DNA of 64,000 nt from Blastomussa wellsi. Its lineage: Eukaryota > Cnidaria > Anthozoa > Scleractinia > Plerogyridae. The stretch lies in NCBI GenBank assembly GCA_947652115.1, contig OX393561.1:10366376-10430375 (forward strand), written 5' to 3'. The notes beneath the pieces are model-generated. The model was not told the origin of the DNA. It saw only the letters and a program-made list of their open reading frames with translations, and searched no databases. A program made the position numbers and the translations under genes. Below are positions 1 to 10,741 of this stretch, piece after piece (positions within the stretch are counted from its first letter, which is position 1; each line of letters begins with the position of its first letter).

Positions 1-123
1 AAAACATTTGGAAAGAGAAGGACGCCATGAAAAAGATAGCTGGCAGCAAAGGGAAAGTACTACTGTATCCCAACTTTGATAAGCTCTCCGCCATTTTAAA
101 GGAAATCTTACAAGAGACCTGCG
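1..123 (+). CDS. exon: C-terminal end of a vWA domain (gene continues left of window)
   Basis: Reading from base 3, the frame is open for 40 codons and ends in a Cys codon plus one base before the donor CG|GTGAGT at 124. The protein resembles the last beta strand and helix of a vWA domain (KVLLYPNFDKLSAILKEIL), followed by the Cys that usually closes such modules. The phase-1 end matches the phase-1 start of the TSP1 exon at 1386, so this is probably an upstream exon of the same secreted adhesion-type protein. The start of the gene is outside the window. Confidence 0.75.
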
Positions 124-733
124 GTGAGTTGCTGTTGATTATTCTCCCTCGTATGTTCCTTGGGTATAACAAGGCATCTTCAATGTAGCTGTTATATAAT
201 GTCTGGTTACTATTTTGGTTGCATATAAATATCTGCAAGTGTGTCATGGTAGTTGTATTCAAAATTAAATACGTCTAAGCCAAATGCGGCCATTTAAAGA
301 AATCAAATCGTGTTGAGGCTCACGACAGGTCACGTGATACATCATGTGAGCAATTTCGAACTACGCATTGCGAGAGAGAAAAATAAGCTTCAAAGTCATT
401 TTCAAAAGTGGGAAAAGTTAATCAAAGTGCTTAATAATTAGATAAACTATGACATTCCGGTGCACGTTAAAGCCACTTATCTCTCTACTAGTATTGTACT
501 TTCTGTTTTCTTTTTCTTTTCTTTTATTTCATTTACTTAATTTAGTTAATTTTTATTAGTGTATGTATACAAATATTTGTATTACTATTATTATTTGATA
601 ATTAACAGATTGGTTGTAATAAATAAGTAAATTAATTAAGTAATTAATTAATTAGTAATAATCGAGTTAATTATAATTGTAAAATTGTAATGCTTGCTCA
701 AAAACCAATAAACACCAAAAAATGTGAGCAATC

Positions 734-1243
734 AATTCGCCATTTTTACGTTGAGCAGGAGAGTGGGTCGAGTCGGTAGACGCAAAGCATGGTGGGGCGG
801 GTTTAGGGGACGCCATTATCAAAATTTACTGTGACAAACACAAGTGTGACTAAAAACAACATGGTTAAAGCGAGTTGTTGTGTGCCCAGGTGCACAAATA
901 ACTGGAGAAACTCTCCTAACATGAAATTCCATAGTCTACCAAGTGATCCGAAAGTTTTAGGAATGTATGAGAAGCTCATACGAAACGCAAATCTGAAGAA
1001 AGCTTCTTCTAGTACACGAATCTGTGGTGCACATTTTCCTCAGGGAGAGCGAATGCTACAGTGCAATTTTCAGGGGGTTTGGGAAGCTCTGCTCCGGGAA
1101 TATCTTGTTCTGTAAGCGTTATTGTCGTATCACCTGCCTTCTCCTTTGCCGCCATCTTGAAACGCGTCCCCTAAACCCGCCCCAGCATGCTTTGCGCCTA
1201 CCAACTCGACCCACTCCCCTGCTCAATGTAAAAATGGCGAATT
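734..1243. mobile_element. short DNA transposon with ~80-bp terminal inverted repeats carrying a THAP exon
   Basis: Bases 734-812 and 1163-1243 are inverted copies of each other with only a few mismatches; both start AATTCGCC at the outer end and contain GGGCGGGTTTAGGGGACGC at the inner end. Between them lies one THAP-domain reading frame. The element sits in the intron between 124 and 1385. The target duplication is not clear (AATC occurs on both sides). THAP domains are the DNA-binding domains of P-element-type transposases, so this looks like an internally deleted relative that kept only the DNA-binding exon. Confidence 0.8.
861..1115 (+). CDS. THAP zinc-finger domain, transposase N-terminal exon
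   Basis: The first ATG (861) begins [11 protein letters not shown]. The C2CH THAP signature is visible: a C-x4-C pair type start (CCVPRC), the central W and F/P residues (NW, KFHSLP) and a late CGAHF. Length is about 80 residues for the domain, then a short tail ends at TAA 1113-1115. A good splice donor (TCT|GTAAGC) lies at 1112, so the frame may be a first exon whose partner (the RNase H-like transposase core) is absent between the inverted repeats. On its own it would encode a DNA-binding peptide able to recognise transposon ends; that role is inferred. Confidence 0.7.
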   Translation: MVKASCCVPRCTNNWRNSPNMKFHSLPSDPKVLGMYEKLIRNANLKKASSSTRICGAHFPQGERMLQCNFQGVWEALLREYLVL

Positions 1244-1385
1244 AATCAACTAATCTCTCTGTCGTGTTATAACTGCAACTCTGCAAAAATCCTTGTTCAG
1301 GCATTGAAATTCACTGTCATTCATTTCTCCCGGCCTTTGCCCGAAAACGAGAGAGACATGGTAAGGCTTTATTTTCATTTTCTAG

Positions 1386-1559
1386 CAACGGACGGTGGCT
1401 TTACTGAATGGTCAGCTTCTGAGTGCAGTGTGACGTGTGGAGGGGGAACAAAGACACTAACAAGAACCTGTACCAATCCCCCGCCAGCTAACGGTGGAAA
1501 AGACTGCAGTGAACTGGGACCAGCTAAAAACACAATCGCGTGCAACGAACAAAAATGCC
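1386..1559 (+). CDS. TSP1 repeat exon 1
   Basis: A 174-nt exon lies between acceptor TTTTCTAG and donor CC|GTAAGT, phase 1 at both ends. It codes one TSP type 1 repeat: W in FTEWS, the CSVTCGGG core, the RTC Arg layer and six Cys in all. TSP1 repeats are extracellular adhesion modules and the symmetric phase allows exon shuffling. It closely matches the exon at 2677. Confidence 0.88.
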
Positions 1560-2153
1560 GTAAGTAATATAAATATGGACGGGACTTGCTGTGTTATTGT
1601 TCTCCACTTAACAAACAAGTAAGCCTTGAGCGTGCTTTGTTCTGTTATAAAGCACACAAGCAAATGACGAGATTGCTCAAGAAGAAGACAAAAACACTCG
1701 CCTGCGGCTTGTGTACAATGTGACTTTCTTAATCATCTTGCCAAATTTCAATCCATTCTGGACATGAAAAGTCATAATTTTTAAACTTTTATTTCCGAAA
1801 ATTTACGGCCGCTATTAATTTGCGGTGTTTTAAGGCTTGGTTGCGATTAGGAGAAAGTGACTTCAAATTCCTAAGGGGTTGTAATCGGCATAGGACATTG
1901 CACGAAGAACGATTCAAACGATTTTGTTGATCTTCATTTGATTTCAATAGTTATTGTTATTATCGACGACATAACAGGCTATCTATTGACGGTATAACCT
2001 TTTCAAAGTGTCTTAACCCAACGAAAGCCCAGCGGAACCCTCCCTCCACCCCCTTGTACCACGATGGGGGTATGAGTTTGCTTGTACGTCCGAGGGTTAA
2101 ATAAATGAAGACCTCCAACCTATGTTAATAATTTTTTCTTGTTTGTTTCCCAG
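1560..2153 (+). other. intron between TSP1 exons 1 and 2
   Basis: The donor is GTAAGT and the acceptor TTGTTTCCCAG. No coding or repeat feature is recognised inside; long antisense frames here and downstream are shadows of the TSP1 exons. Confidence 0.7.
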
Positions 2154-2327
2154 CAATTGACGGTGGCTTCACTAATTGGACGATTTCTGAGTGCAGTGTG
2201 ACGTGTGGTGGTGGAACAAAGACATTTTCAAGAACCTGCACCAATCCCCCGCCATCTAACGGTGGGAAGGACTGCATGGAACTAGGACCAGCTAAAAAGA
2301 CAGAGGAATGCAATACACAAGCATGCC
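2154..2327 (+). CDS. TSP1 repeat exon 2
   Basis: A 174-nt phase 1-1 exon (acceptor TTTCCCAG, donor CC|GTAAGT). It codes a TSP1 repeat with [16 protein letters not shown] and a [10 protein letters not shown] end. It is closer to the exon at 3204 than to its direct neighbours. Confidence 0.88.
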
Positions 2328-2676
2328 GTAAGTCAAGACTATTTCTTCTACTTGTGATGTACTCTTGTTTCAAGGGATGCAGCTTGCCATACGTTCTCTT
2401 AAATGAAATCGGTATTTTCTCCAGTGCCAGGGGATAGCTGTTGTGCTCTTCATCCAGTTCTGCCTTGTACTCAAGATCAACCTCAAGAATCCATCCATTC
2501 TGAACGATGTCCTTACAGCTTGCAAAAGTAATCATTTGGAAAATCAATGTCAAATTTCGCGTGTTGTAGTCTTTACATGAAAAATTAAGTTTATTCGATA
2601 TTAACACCTCCGATTTCCGATCACAGTAGTGGGAATGAGAGAGAAACGAGGTAAGGGTTTATTCTCATTTTCCTAG

Positions 2677-2850
2677 CAATGGACGGTGGCTTTTCTGAAT
2701 GGTCAGCTTCTGAGTGCAGTGTGACGTGTGGAGGGGGAATAAAGACACTAACAAGAACCTGTACCAATCCCCCGCCAGCTAACGGTGGAAAGGACTGCAG
2801 TGAACTGGGACCAGCTAAAAAGACAATCGCGTGCAACGAACAAAAATGCC
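2677..2850 (+). CDS. TSP1 repeat exon 3
   Basis: A 174-nt phase 1-1 exon (acceptor TTTTCCTAG, donor GTAAGT at 2851). It differs from exon 1 in only a few codons, and its flanking intron sequence also matches that of exon 1, showing a recent block duplication. Confidence 0.88.
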
Positions 2851-3203
2851 GTAAGTAATATAAATATCGACGAGACTTGCTGTGTTATTGTTCTCCACTT
2901 AACAAATAACTAAGCCTTGGGCGTGATTTGTTCTGTTATAAGGCACACAAGGAAATGACGAGATCGCTCAAGAGGTAGAGAAAACATTCGCCCGCGGCTC
3001 GTGTTTCCCCCTACATTGCGTGTGTTCCCTCTTCACTGACTTGCGTACTTATATAACAGAACAAAGCATGCTCAAGGATTTTATTTTTTTAAATAAAAGA
3101 AGACCTCCAACATAAAAGTCTTTTCATGAATAGTCAAATAAGATAAAGCAAGCGGTGTGAATTATTCAGTATTAGTAATAAATTTTTCTTGTTTGTTTCC
3201 TAG
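2851..3203 (+). other. intron between TSP1 exons 3 and 4
   Basis: Its first ~100 bases match the intron after TSP1 exon 1 and its last ~30 bases match the intron before exon 2. No gene is seen. Confidence 0.65.
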
Positions 3204-3377
3204 CAATTCACGGTGGCTTCACTAATTGGACGATTTCTGAGTGCAGTGTGACGTGTGGTGGTGGAATAAAGACATTTACAAGAACCTGTACCAATCCCCC
3301 GCCATCTAGCGGTGGAAAGGACTGCAGGGAACTGGGACCAGCTGAAAAGACAGAGGAATGCAATACACAAGCATGCC
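3204..3377 (+). CDS. TSP1 repeat exon 4
   Basis: A 174-nt phase 1-1 exon (acceptor TTTCCTAG, donor CC|GTAAGC). It has the same TSP1 core and Cys spacing as exon 2, and the intron bases after it match those after exon 2. Confidence 0.87.
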
Positions 3378-4236
3378 GTAAGCCAAGATCATTCCTACTA
3401 CTTGTCACCTGCTTGTGGTGAACCCTAGCTGCAATGGGATGCAGCTTCCCACACATTCTCTTAAATGAAATCAGAACGATGTCCTTACAGCTTATTATTG
3501 TGATCTGGTAGATTTCCATCTAAGTATTTCAGGTTTCTTTTAACATGGTACTCACCATATTCTGTTTCATAGAGAAATGGTGCCAATTTCTCAAGATTTT
3601 CGAAATTTGTTATTTTGCCTTAGATGCTTCTTCATTTTTTGGCCTACACTTTCATGTACCATGGCTCCCCACCAATAACCGCGCGATAATTCTCTGGGTT
3701 ATCGCTTTATATAGATTTAACTTAGCCAAGCCTAAAAGCGGAGTTCCACAGTTTTTGCTGATTCTTAACAATTTTAAAAAATGATCTAAATCAGTGAAAT
3801 TCTAGCGTACGCAACTCTTCAAGAAAGATTTCGTTACCGAAAAGAATTGTTAACTCCAATCACAAATTCCGCCGAGGATGGCCAAGAAAAACTACAAAAT
3901 CAACCAAAAAATTGGACCTAAGACCGCGATACAGTGCAAAACCATTACCTGGTCAGCGGTCAAGTTAAAAAAAATTGTGATCTCTATGAGTCCTCACCCG
4001 ATACCGAGATATGGCCATTTGATACTGGTCATCGGATACCTTGTTTTTGACAACTGTCAATCGATCATTAATCCGTGCGTACGTGCATCACAATTTTCTC
4101 GGCTTGATTGCTTTACTAATTTCTGTAGGTATGGATGCTCCGCTCGCACGCGCCTCGGGAGCTTCGCTATAAAACATGTTTCCCAGCTGTTCTCACAAAA
4201 GTATAAGTAAAATTTTTCCCTTTGGACTCTCTGCAG
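3378..4236 (+). other. intron before the second vWA domain
   Basis: This 859-base intron holds no recognisable exon. Its beginning is a diverged copy of the intron after TSP1 exon 2; the rest is AT-rich. Confidence 0.6.
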
Positions 4237-4673
4237 CGCCTCCTTGTACAGCAGGTCTTGACATTGGAATCGTTTTGGACAAATCAAAGAGCGTTAGGAT
4301 TCCCAATCTGAGAAAGGTTATCACTTTCCTGGTGAACCTGGTCAAAGAATTCAACCCGGCACCAGCTAAGGATCACTTCGGATTCATCACATTTAACAAA
4401 AAAGCCAACTTGGAGTTCAAATTCGCCGATTCACAGTTTCATGACAAGAACGCCCTGTTAGAGAAAATAGCCAACGAACCAATAAAATTGGCACTACAAA
4501 CTCGCACTGATCTGGCTTTGACAATGGCGAGGGACGAGCTGTTTACCGAGGCAGGAGGAGACAGACCGGACAAGCCAAATGTTATGATTGTGCTTACAGA
4601 TGGAAAACCAACTCATCCCAAAAAAGACTTCGATTTTAAAGCTTTTGCCGATGGAATAGCAAAAGACTTCAAG
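4237..4673 (+). CDS. vWA domain exon, N-terminal three quarters
   Basis: The acceptor CTCTGCAG starts the exon in phase 1, matching the TSP1 exons, and the donor TTCAAG|GTGACT ends it in phase 0. The metal-binding MIDAS motif DxSxS is present as DKSKS in LDIGIVLDKSKSVR, followed by the conserved Thr (QTRTDLAL) and Asp (VLTDGKP). This supports a metal-dependent ligand-binding vWA domain on a secreted or surface protein. Coral coadhesin-like and matrix proteins share the vWA plus TSP1 layout, but a specific orthologue cannot be named. Confidence 0.88.
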
Positions 4674-5586
4674 GTGACTTAATTTAAATTGTAAATATTT
4701 TTTTACTTAATTCGTCCCCAGCAGTCTTTTACGAAAAATGCAAGACAGAAGGAATTATGGTCAGGCTTTTTCTCTTTCCCCTCATACCTCGCCCCTCAGA
4801 ATATGCACATGAGAATCTTCATGATACGAGAAAGTCTTAACAGCTATTCAAGTACCTCCTCCGGCGTAATTTATGGCACAATGGAAGTCTTTTTTCACAT
4901 ATTCCGCAAGTTCACGCGAAATTTTTTTTAGACTTTCACCGCTGTAAGATTACGAGTTGTTTAAAACTCACCGACATCGTTTTGGAGATAACATGCCGAA
5001 AAGAACATCCTAAATCTGAAAGACGGGGCTTCGTTAGCGAATATGGCTACAGTGTTTGTAACCCAAAAATATTAGAAATAAATCTCTGCAATGAAATTTT
5101 CTTTGCCAAATATTGCAAGTGAATTTTCATGGTCAAGTTTCTACCGCATTTTCAAGCTAAATGCGTTTCTGGTGTGCTGTGACGCTAAATCGGCCTGAAC
5201 TCAACCAATAAATCACTTTTATACACTGAAACTTGATTTTTATGAAGATTAAGTGAAAAAAATTGCATTGGTACATGCGTACACGCCAAAATTTGGACTT
5301 TTGTTTTGAGAAATCGTTCCGAATTTTTCTTGCTCCTTTTCCTTTCATTTTTCTCGGCCTTTCTTTTCTCGCTACCTTCTACACTCCACAGCCTTTCTAG
5401 CTGCCGGAAAAGTTTCGGTCTAGATCATTCTTGGTTAACCATGAAAATGAGGTTCAGATCTACTATGGGTACATTGACCTTTTTATGCAGCGATTTTGCA
5501 CCAAACCTGATCGGGGTGTTTTTTATTAGCCTTTTATTAGCTTCGATACTCTTTAAAGGCGAAAGATTCTGAAAGGAATCTATACT
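4674..5586 (+). other. start of an ~8-kb intron
   Basis: AT-rich intronic sequence with no recognised exon or repeat. The intron runs from 4674 to 12661 and has grown by the transposon insertions listed next. Confidence 0.6.
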
Positions 5587-6014
5587 ACACGTTCGCGCAT
5601 ATTTTAAACCTACTGAAACTTTTCAGTATACACATTACACCTCCTACTACACTCTAGGTGTGACTAAAGGCTTCATCAAAGGGAAAGCCTTTAGACATCT
5701 TAGAACTAATTCTTCAAGAACACTCTTTGAAGAAAACATAAATAATTTCAAATTGCGATTACGCGAAAGAAGCTACCCAAACGACCTAGTCGAAAAAAAA
5801 TCCTCACAGAAGTCAAATTCACAGAGAGAAAACACGTGCTCCAAGAAAAACATAAGGTGCAGAAAAACACATTAAAACATCCATCAGTTCGAAATCTCAG
5901 GAAGATTTAAATAAGCAAATGACATATCATTGAGAAACAACCCCCACATCAAGAGATTTATCGGGAACCATCCATTATCTCTTACAAAAGAGGTAGATCA
6001 TTGAAAGACATACT
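5587..6014 (+). pseudogene. Penelope-like retroelement fragment (reverse-transcriptase C-terminal/linker region)
   Basis: Translation gives pieces typical of cnidarian Penelope-like elements: KPTETFQYTHYTS, GVTKGFIKGKAFRHLRTNSS, FEENI..LRERSYP, then VKFTERKHVLQ in another frame and finally SYKRGRSLKDIL. The changes of frame around 5800 and near 5920 show decay. It is cut at its 3' side by the hairpin at 6015 and the copia element. Confidence 0.65.
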
Positions 6015-6088
6015 CCAATCTTGTCCCCAGAGTCCTCTTTTCTTTTGGTCAGCGCCAAAAGAAAAGCGGGCTCTGGGGACGAGATTGG
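6015..6088. repeat. 34-bp-arm inverted repeat (hairpin)
   Basis: Arms 6015-6048 and 6055-6088 pair almost perfectly around a 6-base loop (TCAGCG); each arm carries TCCCCAGAG or its complement. It is probably a fold-back transposon or paired transposon termini. It lies 11 bases from the left LTR. Confidence 0.75.
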
Positions 6089-6099
6089 ACACAACTGTA

Positions 6100-6260
6100 T
6101 GTTACAGAATGTGACCTCATATATGTAGTACAAAGTGATTGTAATAAAAGTTCCCGGATCTTCTTCCTTCGAGTCTAACGTAACTGACTCATGTGCTCTG
6201 AATGTGTTCGTGTAATCCTTAAAATCTCACCCCATCATGACAGCAGAAGTGACTCCAACA
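6100..6260 (+). repeat. 5' LTR, 161 bp
   Basis: Identical to the 3' LTR except A/G at 6171 and G/C near 6249. It contains AATAAA at 6140 and, unusually, the gag-pol start codon (ATG 6237). Confidence 0.95.
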
Positions 6261-9200
6261 GGTTATGGGCCCAGACGAGATGTTCCTGGAAGATTTGGAA
6301 GATTAATTTTCGATGGGGATGAGCGTAAATACGAACAGTGGGAGATCAAATTCCTTGGATACATGAGATTGCAAAAGTTGAAAGACGTTCTCGTGTCCGA
6401 GAGCTGGGATGAAGAAAATGATGCTAGCAAAAACGAGGAGGCGTTTGCCGAGCTAATCCAGTTCCTAGATGACAAAAGCCTAGCGCTGGTAATGAGAGAT
6501 GCAACTGACGATGGAAGAAAGGCGCTGCAGATTCTACGAGCCCATTACGCTGGGACTGGGAAACCACGTGTGATTTCGCTTTACACCGAACTAACATCCT
6601 TAGTTAAATCGGCGAATGAGTCTGTCACTGACTATGTAATCAGAGCGGAAACGGCGGCAACAGCTTTGAAAAATGCGGGAGAAACTGTAACTGACAGTCT
6701 TCTGATAGCAATGGTACTTAAAGGATTACCTCAAAGTTACAAACCGTTTGTTGTGGTTGTCACACAGAGCGAGAAGCAACAAACATTTAGCGAATTCAAA
6801 GCCTCTCTAAGAAGCTTTGAGGACACTGAGAAAGCAAGAACAGCAGATGATACCGACTCCATTTTGAAAGCAGAAGACAATTTCCAACGGCCAAAACCAC
6901 CAGTGAGAGGAAAAGGAAATCCTACCTGCTTCAACTGCTCCCAACAAGGTCATATAGCTCGTTTCTGTCCCAACAAGCCCAAAGGAGGGAAATGGTGCAA
7001 TACTTGTCGCTCAAGGTCGCACAGTGACCAAGCATGTCGTCATAAAAGAAAGAAAGGTGACAAGGTTAATCAAGTATCTGAGAAAACCGACCAGGACATT
7101 GAACACTCATTTGTTTTTGAGACTAATGCCTATGAGGATGAGAATAATGTCTCTGGTAAGCCCGCATCTGGTAAGCCAAACACACTATTAGTTGATTGTG
7201 GTGCAACTGCCCATATTATTACTGATTTGTCTAAGTTCACAAAGTTTGATGACACATTTAAACCAGACAAGCACTTCATTGAATTAGCAAATGGAACTCG
7301 AGCAAATAATGTTGCCCTAAAAAGAGGAGATGTTGATATTACTATCGTTGATTCGTCTGGAACACCTGTCAAGGCAACTTTGCGAAATGCTCTCTTCATT
7401 CCGTCTTACCCTCAGGACATTTTCTCAGTCCAAGCTGCTACAGAGAGGGGTGCCAGTGTGACTTTCCAACCAGATTCTGCTGAGCTGATGTACAAGGATG
7501 GCACAAAGTTCATTATTGAGAAGCATGGCAGATTGTATTATCTGAACACCTACGATAACTTCACTGACTCTGATTCTGTGAACTGTGTACGCTCTATTAA
7601 TGAGTGGCACCAAATCCTGGGACACTGTAATTATGATGACATTATGAAACTAGAGCATGTTGTTGATGGTATGAAGGTTAGCCATAAGAGTTCTTTTAAA
7701 CCTAGCGATTGTAATGTATGTTTACTAGGAAAACTTACACAGAATAGGAATAGAAAGCCTGATGCACGTGCAACTGCCCCACTAGAGCTAGTTCATACTG
7801 ACCTCGCTGGACCTGTTGATCCAGCCTCCAAGGAAGGTTTTAGATATTGTTTGGCCTTTACAGATGATTTTTCAGGTGCTGTTTTTGTCTACTTTCTGAG
7901 AAAGAAGAGTGACACAGTGGCTGCTTCAGAGAGATTTTTGGCAGATTCAGCCCCTTATGGTAAGGTGAAATGTATGAGATCTGACAATGGTGGTGAGTTT
8001 ATTTCTGGGGATTTTGAGGCTCTTCTGAGGAGGAATCGCATAAGGCACGATACCTCTGCCCCCTATTCCCCACACCAGAATGGCACAGCTGAGCGGCACT
8101 GGAGAACCCTATTTGAAATGGGGAGATGCCTGCTCATACAATCCAGTTTGGCTAAAGAGTTCTGGCCATATGCTGTTATGGCAGCAGCTTACACGCGCAA
8201 TAGGTGCTATAACAACCGCTTAAAGCAAACACCATACTTTGCTCTCACAGGTCGTAGACCTAACTTGTCTAAAATGAGAGTTTTTGGATCTGAATGTTAT
8301 GCCTACAAGCAGGAGAAAAAGAAGCTAGACCCTAGGTGCACTAAAGGGATTTTTCTGGGGTACGATAAGCTAAGTCCCGCTTACCTTGTGTATTTCCCAG
8401 AGATTGGTAAGGTGATGAAGCACAGGGTGGTAAAATTCCCTTCGAAGAGTGTTAATGAGAAACACACTCAAACAGGAAGTCTATCAGGTGATGAAGATGA
8501 TTTCATGTTGTTACGGCGCAACACTAACCCTGATATGTGTAGTGCATCTGGTGTTAACAAGTCTGAGGAAATCTTAGGCGAACAGGGTGAGAACACTAAC
8601 CCTGATATGTGTAGTGCATCTGGTGTTAACAAGTCTGAGGAAATCTTAGGCGAACAGGGTGAGAACACTAACGCTGATATGTGTAGTGCATCTGATTTTA
8701 ATAGGTCAGAGAAAGTCTCAGGTGAACAGGCTGAGAAGCTTGTGACTGAAGACAAAACTGATGGGAACCCTCAATCAGTGACTGAGAGTGCGAGATACCC
8801 CACCAGGGAGAGGAGACGCCCAGCATACCTTAATGACTATGTTACTAAACTGGATGAGATTATTGCTGAGGGTGACCAGGTATTATCCAGTGTTGATTAT
8901 TGTTATAAGGCTTCAGCTTTTCCCCAGACATACCAAGAAGCAATTGAATCTCCTGAGTCAGAAAATTGGAAGGCAGCAATGAGAGAAGAGATGGATTCTC
9001 TTATCGAGAATGAGACATTTACTCTAACTGCTCTACCAGAGAGTAGAAATTCAGTGGGGGGTCGTTGGGTGTACACTATCAAAGAAGGTTCTGATGGTGC
9101 TAAAACCTACAAGGCAAGGTATGTTGCTAAAGGCTATAGCCAGGTGAGGGGTGTAGATTATCAGGAAACATTTGCCCCTACAGCAGATCTCACATCAGTA

Positions 9201-10445
9201 CGTGCTCTGTTGCAAATAGCAGCACAACATGATTTGATTCTACACCAGATGGATGTCAAAACGGCATACCTAAATGCACCCATTGATTGTGAGATATATA
9301 TGGACCAAGCTGAAGGTTTTGAAGCCCCTAGTAGTTCCCATGGGAGACTTGTGTATAAGTTAAACAAATCCCTGTATGGATTGAAGCAATCGGGTAGAAA
9401 TTGGAACAATGTGTTGCATTCTTTCCTACTGGATAACCAGTTTGTTCAGAGTCCAGTTGACAACTGTATGTATACTAAACAGTTTGGGAGTAAAATGGTT
9501 ATAATACTTGTTTGGGTCGATGACATCATTATTACAGCAAGTGACATGGTTCTGATGTCTGAGGCTAAACAAATGCTGCAGGAAAGATTTCGCATGAAGG
9601 ACCTGGGTAGACTTTCATATTTCTTAGGTATTGATTTTGAACAGGGTGATGGCTTTGTGAAGATGAACCAGAGAAGATACTTAAGCAAAGTCCTTGAGAG
9701 ATTTGAAATGTCTGATTGCAAGCCAAGGGCCACACCTTCTGAGCAGAAACTTGAGTTTGGTGGTGAGACACCTTGTGATCCCAGAAGGTATCGTGAAGCT
9801 GTTGGTAGCTTGGTTTATGCTATGACATGTACTAGACCAGACATATGTTGGGTGGTAAGTAGGTTGTCACAGTTTCTTTCCTGCCCACTTCAGGAACACT
9901 GGACTGCAGTGAAACATGTTTTAAGGTATTTGAAGGGTACTCTACACTATGAGCTATGTTACCGGAAATGTGATGATGGCCTTACTTTGGTTGGTTATTG
10001 TGACGCTGACTGGGCATCATCGACAGATGATAGGCGAAGTACCAGCGGGTACTGTTTCAGTCTAAACAAAGCTGGTCCTCTTATTTCCTGGAAGTCCAGG
10101 AAACAGCCAACGGTAGCTCTCTCATCTTGCGAGGCAGAGTACATTGCACTGTCGGCTGCTGTGCAGGAGGGTCTTTACCTCACTCAGCTGTTGAGAGACA
10201 TTGATGAGGTGTGTGGACCCGTTGTGATTTTTGAAGATAACCAGGGTGCAATCGCTCTATCTAAAAACCCTGTAAATCGGCAGAGATCAAAGCTGTTGCC
10301 GCCGTTTCATTTCATTCGAACAGTGCAAAACAATGGTCAGGTTGTTGTCAAATATTGTCCCACAGCAGATATGGCAGCTGACTTGATGACTAAGGCAGCA
10401 ACAAAGTTCAAGTTGCAGAAATTCAGGCGTTACATTTTTGGATAG
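6237..10445 (+). CDS. copia gag-pol polyprotein
   Basis: A single frame of 1402 codons. Gag occupies roughly residues 1-225, with two CCHC zinc knuckles at 231-244 and 254-267. The aspartic protease motif is [11 protein letters not shown] with Asp320 (Cys replaces the usual Ser/Thr). The GAG-pre-integrase HxxxH-CxxC segment is near 460-500. The integrase DD35E triad is Asp522, Asp583 and Glu619. Reverse transcriptase shows [11 protein letters not shown] (Asp1006) and VDD at 1094-1096. RNase H shows CDADWA (Asp1256), SSCEAEY (Glu1299) and EDNQGA (Asp1334). The usual KHIDIR-type motif after residue 1352 reads KLLPPF here, so the fourth RNase H residue seems lost. The ATG lies in the LTR and is the only in-frame Met upstream of Gag. 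Confidence 0.95.
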   Translation: MTAEVTPTGYGPRRDVPGRFGRLIFDGDERKYEQWEIKFLGYMRLQKLKDVLVSESWDEENDASKNEEAFAELIQFLDDKSLALVMRDATDDGRKALQILRAHYAGTGKPRVISLYTELTSLVKSANESVTDYVIRAETAATALKNAGETVTDSLLIAMVLKGLPQSYKPFVVVVTQSEKQQTFSEFKASLRSFEDTEKARTADDTDSILKAEDNFQRPKPPVRGKGNPTCFNCSQQGHIARFCPNKPKGGKWCNTCRSRSHSDQACRHKRKKGDKVNQVSEKTDQDIEHSFVFETNAYEDENNVSGKPASGKPNTLLVDCGATAHIITDLSKFTKFDDTFKPDKHFIELANGTRANNVALKRGDVDITIVDSSGTPVKATLRNALFIPSYPQDIFSVQAATERGASVTFQPDSAELMYKDGTKFIIEKHGRLYYLNTYDNFTDSDSVNCVRSINEWHQILGHCNYDDIMKLEHVVDGMKVSHKSSFKPSDCNVCLLGKLTQNRNRKPDARATAPLELVHTDLAGPVDPASKEGFRYCLAFTDDFSGAVFVYFLRKKSDTVAASERFLADSAPYGKVKCMRSDNGGEFISGDFEALLRRNRIRHDTSAPYSPHQNGTAERHWRTLFEMGRCLLIQSSLAKEFWPYAVMAAAYTRNRCYNNRLKQTPYFALTGRRPNLSKMRVFGSECYAYKQEKKKLDPRCTKGIFLGYDKLSPAYLVYFPEIGKVMKHRVVKFPSKSVNEKHTQTGSLSGDEDDFMLLRRNTNPDMCSASGVNKSEEILGEQGENTNPDMCSASGVNKSEEILGEQGENTNADMCSASDFNRSEKVSGEQAEKLVTEDKTDGNPQSVTESARYPTRERRRPAYLNDYVTKLDEIIAEGDQVLSSVDYCYKASAFPQTYQEAIESPESENWKAAMREEMDSLIENETFTLTALPESRNSVGGRWVYTIKEGSDGAKTYKARYVAKGYSQVRGVDYQETFAPTADLTSVRALLQIAAQHDLILHQMDVKTAYLNAPIDCEIYMDQAEGFEAPSSSHGRLVYKLNKSLYGLKQSGRNWNNVLHSFLLDNQFVQSPVDNCMYTKQFGSKMVIILVWVDDIIITASDMVLMSEAKQMLQERFRMKDLGRLSYFLGIDFEQGDGFVKMNQRRYLSKVLERFEMSDCKPRATPSEQKLEFGGETPCDPRRYREAVGSLVYAMTCTRPDICWVVSRLSQFLSCPLQEHWTAVKHVLRYLKGTLHYELCYRKCDDGLTLVGYCDADWASSTDDRRSTSGYCFSLNKAGPLISWKSRKQPTVALSSCEAEYIALSAAVQEGLYLTQLLRDIDEVCGPVVIFEDNQGAIALSKNPVNRQRSKLLPPFHFIRTVQNNGQVVVKYCPTADMAADLMTKAATKFKLQKFRRYIFG
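6261..6275 (+). promoter_or_regulatory. primer-binding site, initiator tRNA-Met anticodon-arm type
   Basis: GGTTATGGGCCCAGA follows the LTR directly. It is complementary to the anticodon stem-loop of initiator tRNA-Met, the same half-tRNA priming used by Drosophila copia. It lies inside the gag frame, coding Gly-Tyr-Gly-Pro-Arg. Confidence 0.82.
8520..8735 (+). repeat. three 72-bp in-frame repeats in the integrase C-terminal region
   Basis: Three tandem 24-residue units starting [17 protein letters not shown]; the first two are identical at the protein level and the third is diverged. They lie in the variable linker between integrase and reverse transcriptase, where length change is tolerated. 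Confidence 0.9.
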
Positions 10446-10560
10446 AATGCATGGTTTTAGTTTACAAAACTTTTGTTCCTGTTCATAATCGTGCATAATG
10501 TTGTTATGGTTTACATTTAATAAGATAATTATGTTAACATGGTAAAGTCCTAGTTAATAT

Positions 10561-10575
10561 GAGATCAAGTGGGGG
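10561..10575 (+). promoter_or_regulatory. polypurine tract
   Basis: GAGATCAAGTGGGGG abuts the 3' LTR and is the expected plus-strand primer. Confidence 0.8.
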
Positions 10576-10736
10576 TGTTACAGAATGTGACCTCATATAT
10601 GTAGTACAAAGTGATTGTAATAAAAGTTCCCGGATCTTCTTCCTTCGGGTCTAACGTAACTGACTCATGTGCTCTGAATGTGTTCGTGTAATCCTTAAAA
10701 TCTCACCCCATCATGACAGCAGAACTGACTCCAACA
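10576..10736 (+). repeat. 3' LTR, 161 bp
   Basis: Same termini and length as the 5' LTR; followed by the target duplication CTGTA. Confidence 0.95.
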
Positions 10737-10741
10737 CTGTA

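Larger units (their letters stand above)
6100..10736 (+). mobile_element. Ty1/copia LTR retrotransposon, nearly intact
   Basis: Two 161-bp LTRs (6100-6260 and 10576-10736) differ at two positions. They begin TGTTACAG, end CCAACA and are flanked by the 5-bp duplication CTGTA (6095-6099 and 10737-10741). A primer-binding site, one long gag-pol frame and a purine tract lie between them in the usual order, and integrase precedes reverse transcriptase, which defines the copia group. The low LTR divergence indicates a recent insertion into the host intron. Confidence 0.95.

Noticed and set aside
2125..3519. Long minus-strand frames across the TSP1 exons
   Set aside because: They are antisense shadows of repeated Cys/Gly-rich exons; the plus strand has matching splice sites and domain signatures.
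8468..8755. 95-codon minus-strand frame with internal repeats
   Set aside because: It is the complement of the 72-bp gag-pol repeats.
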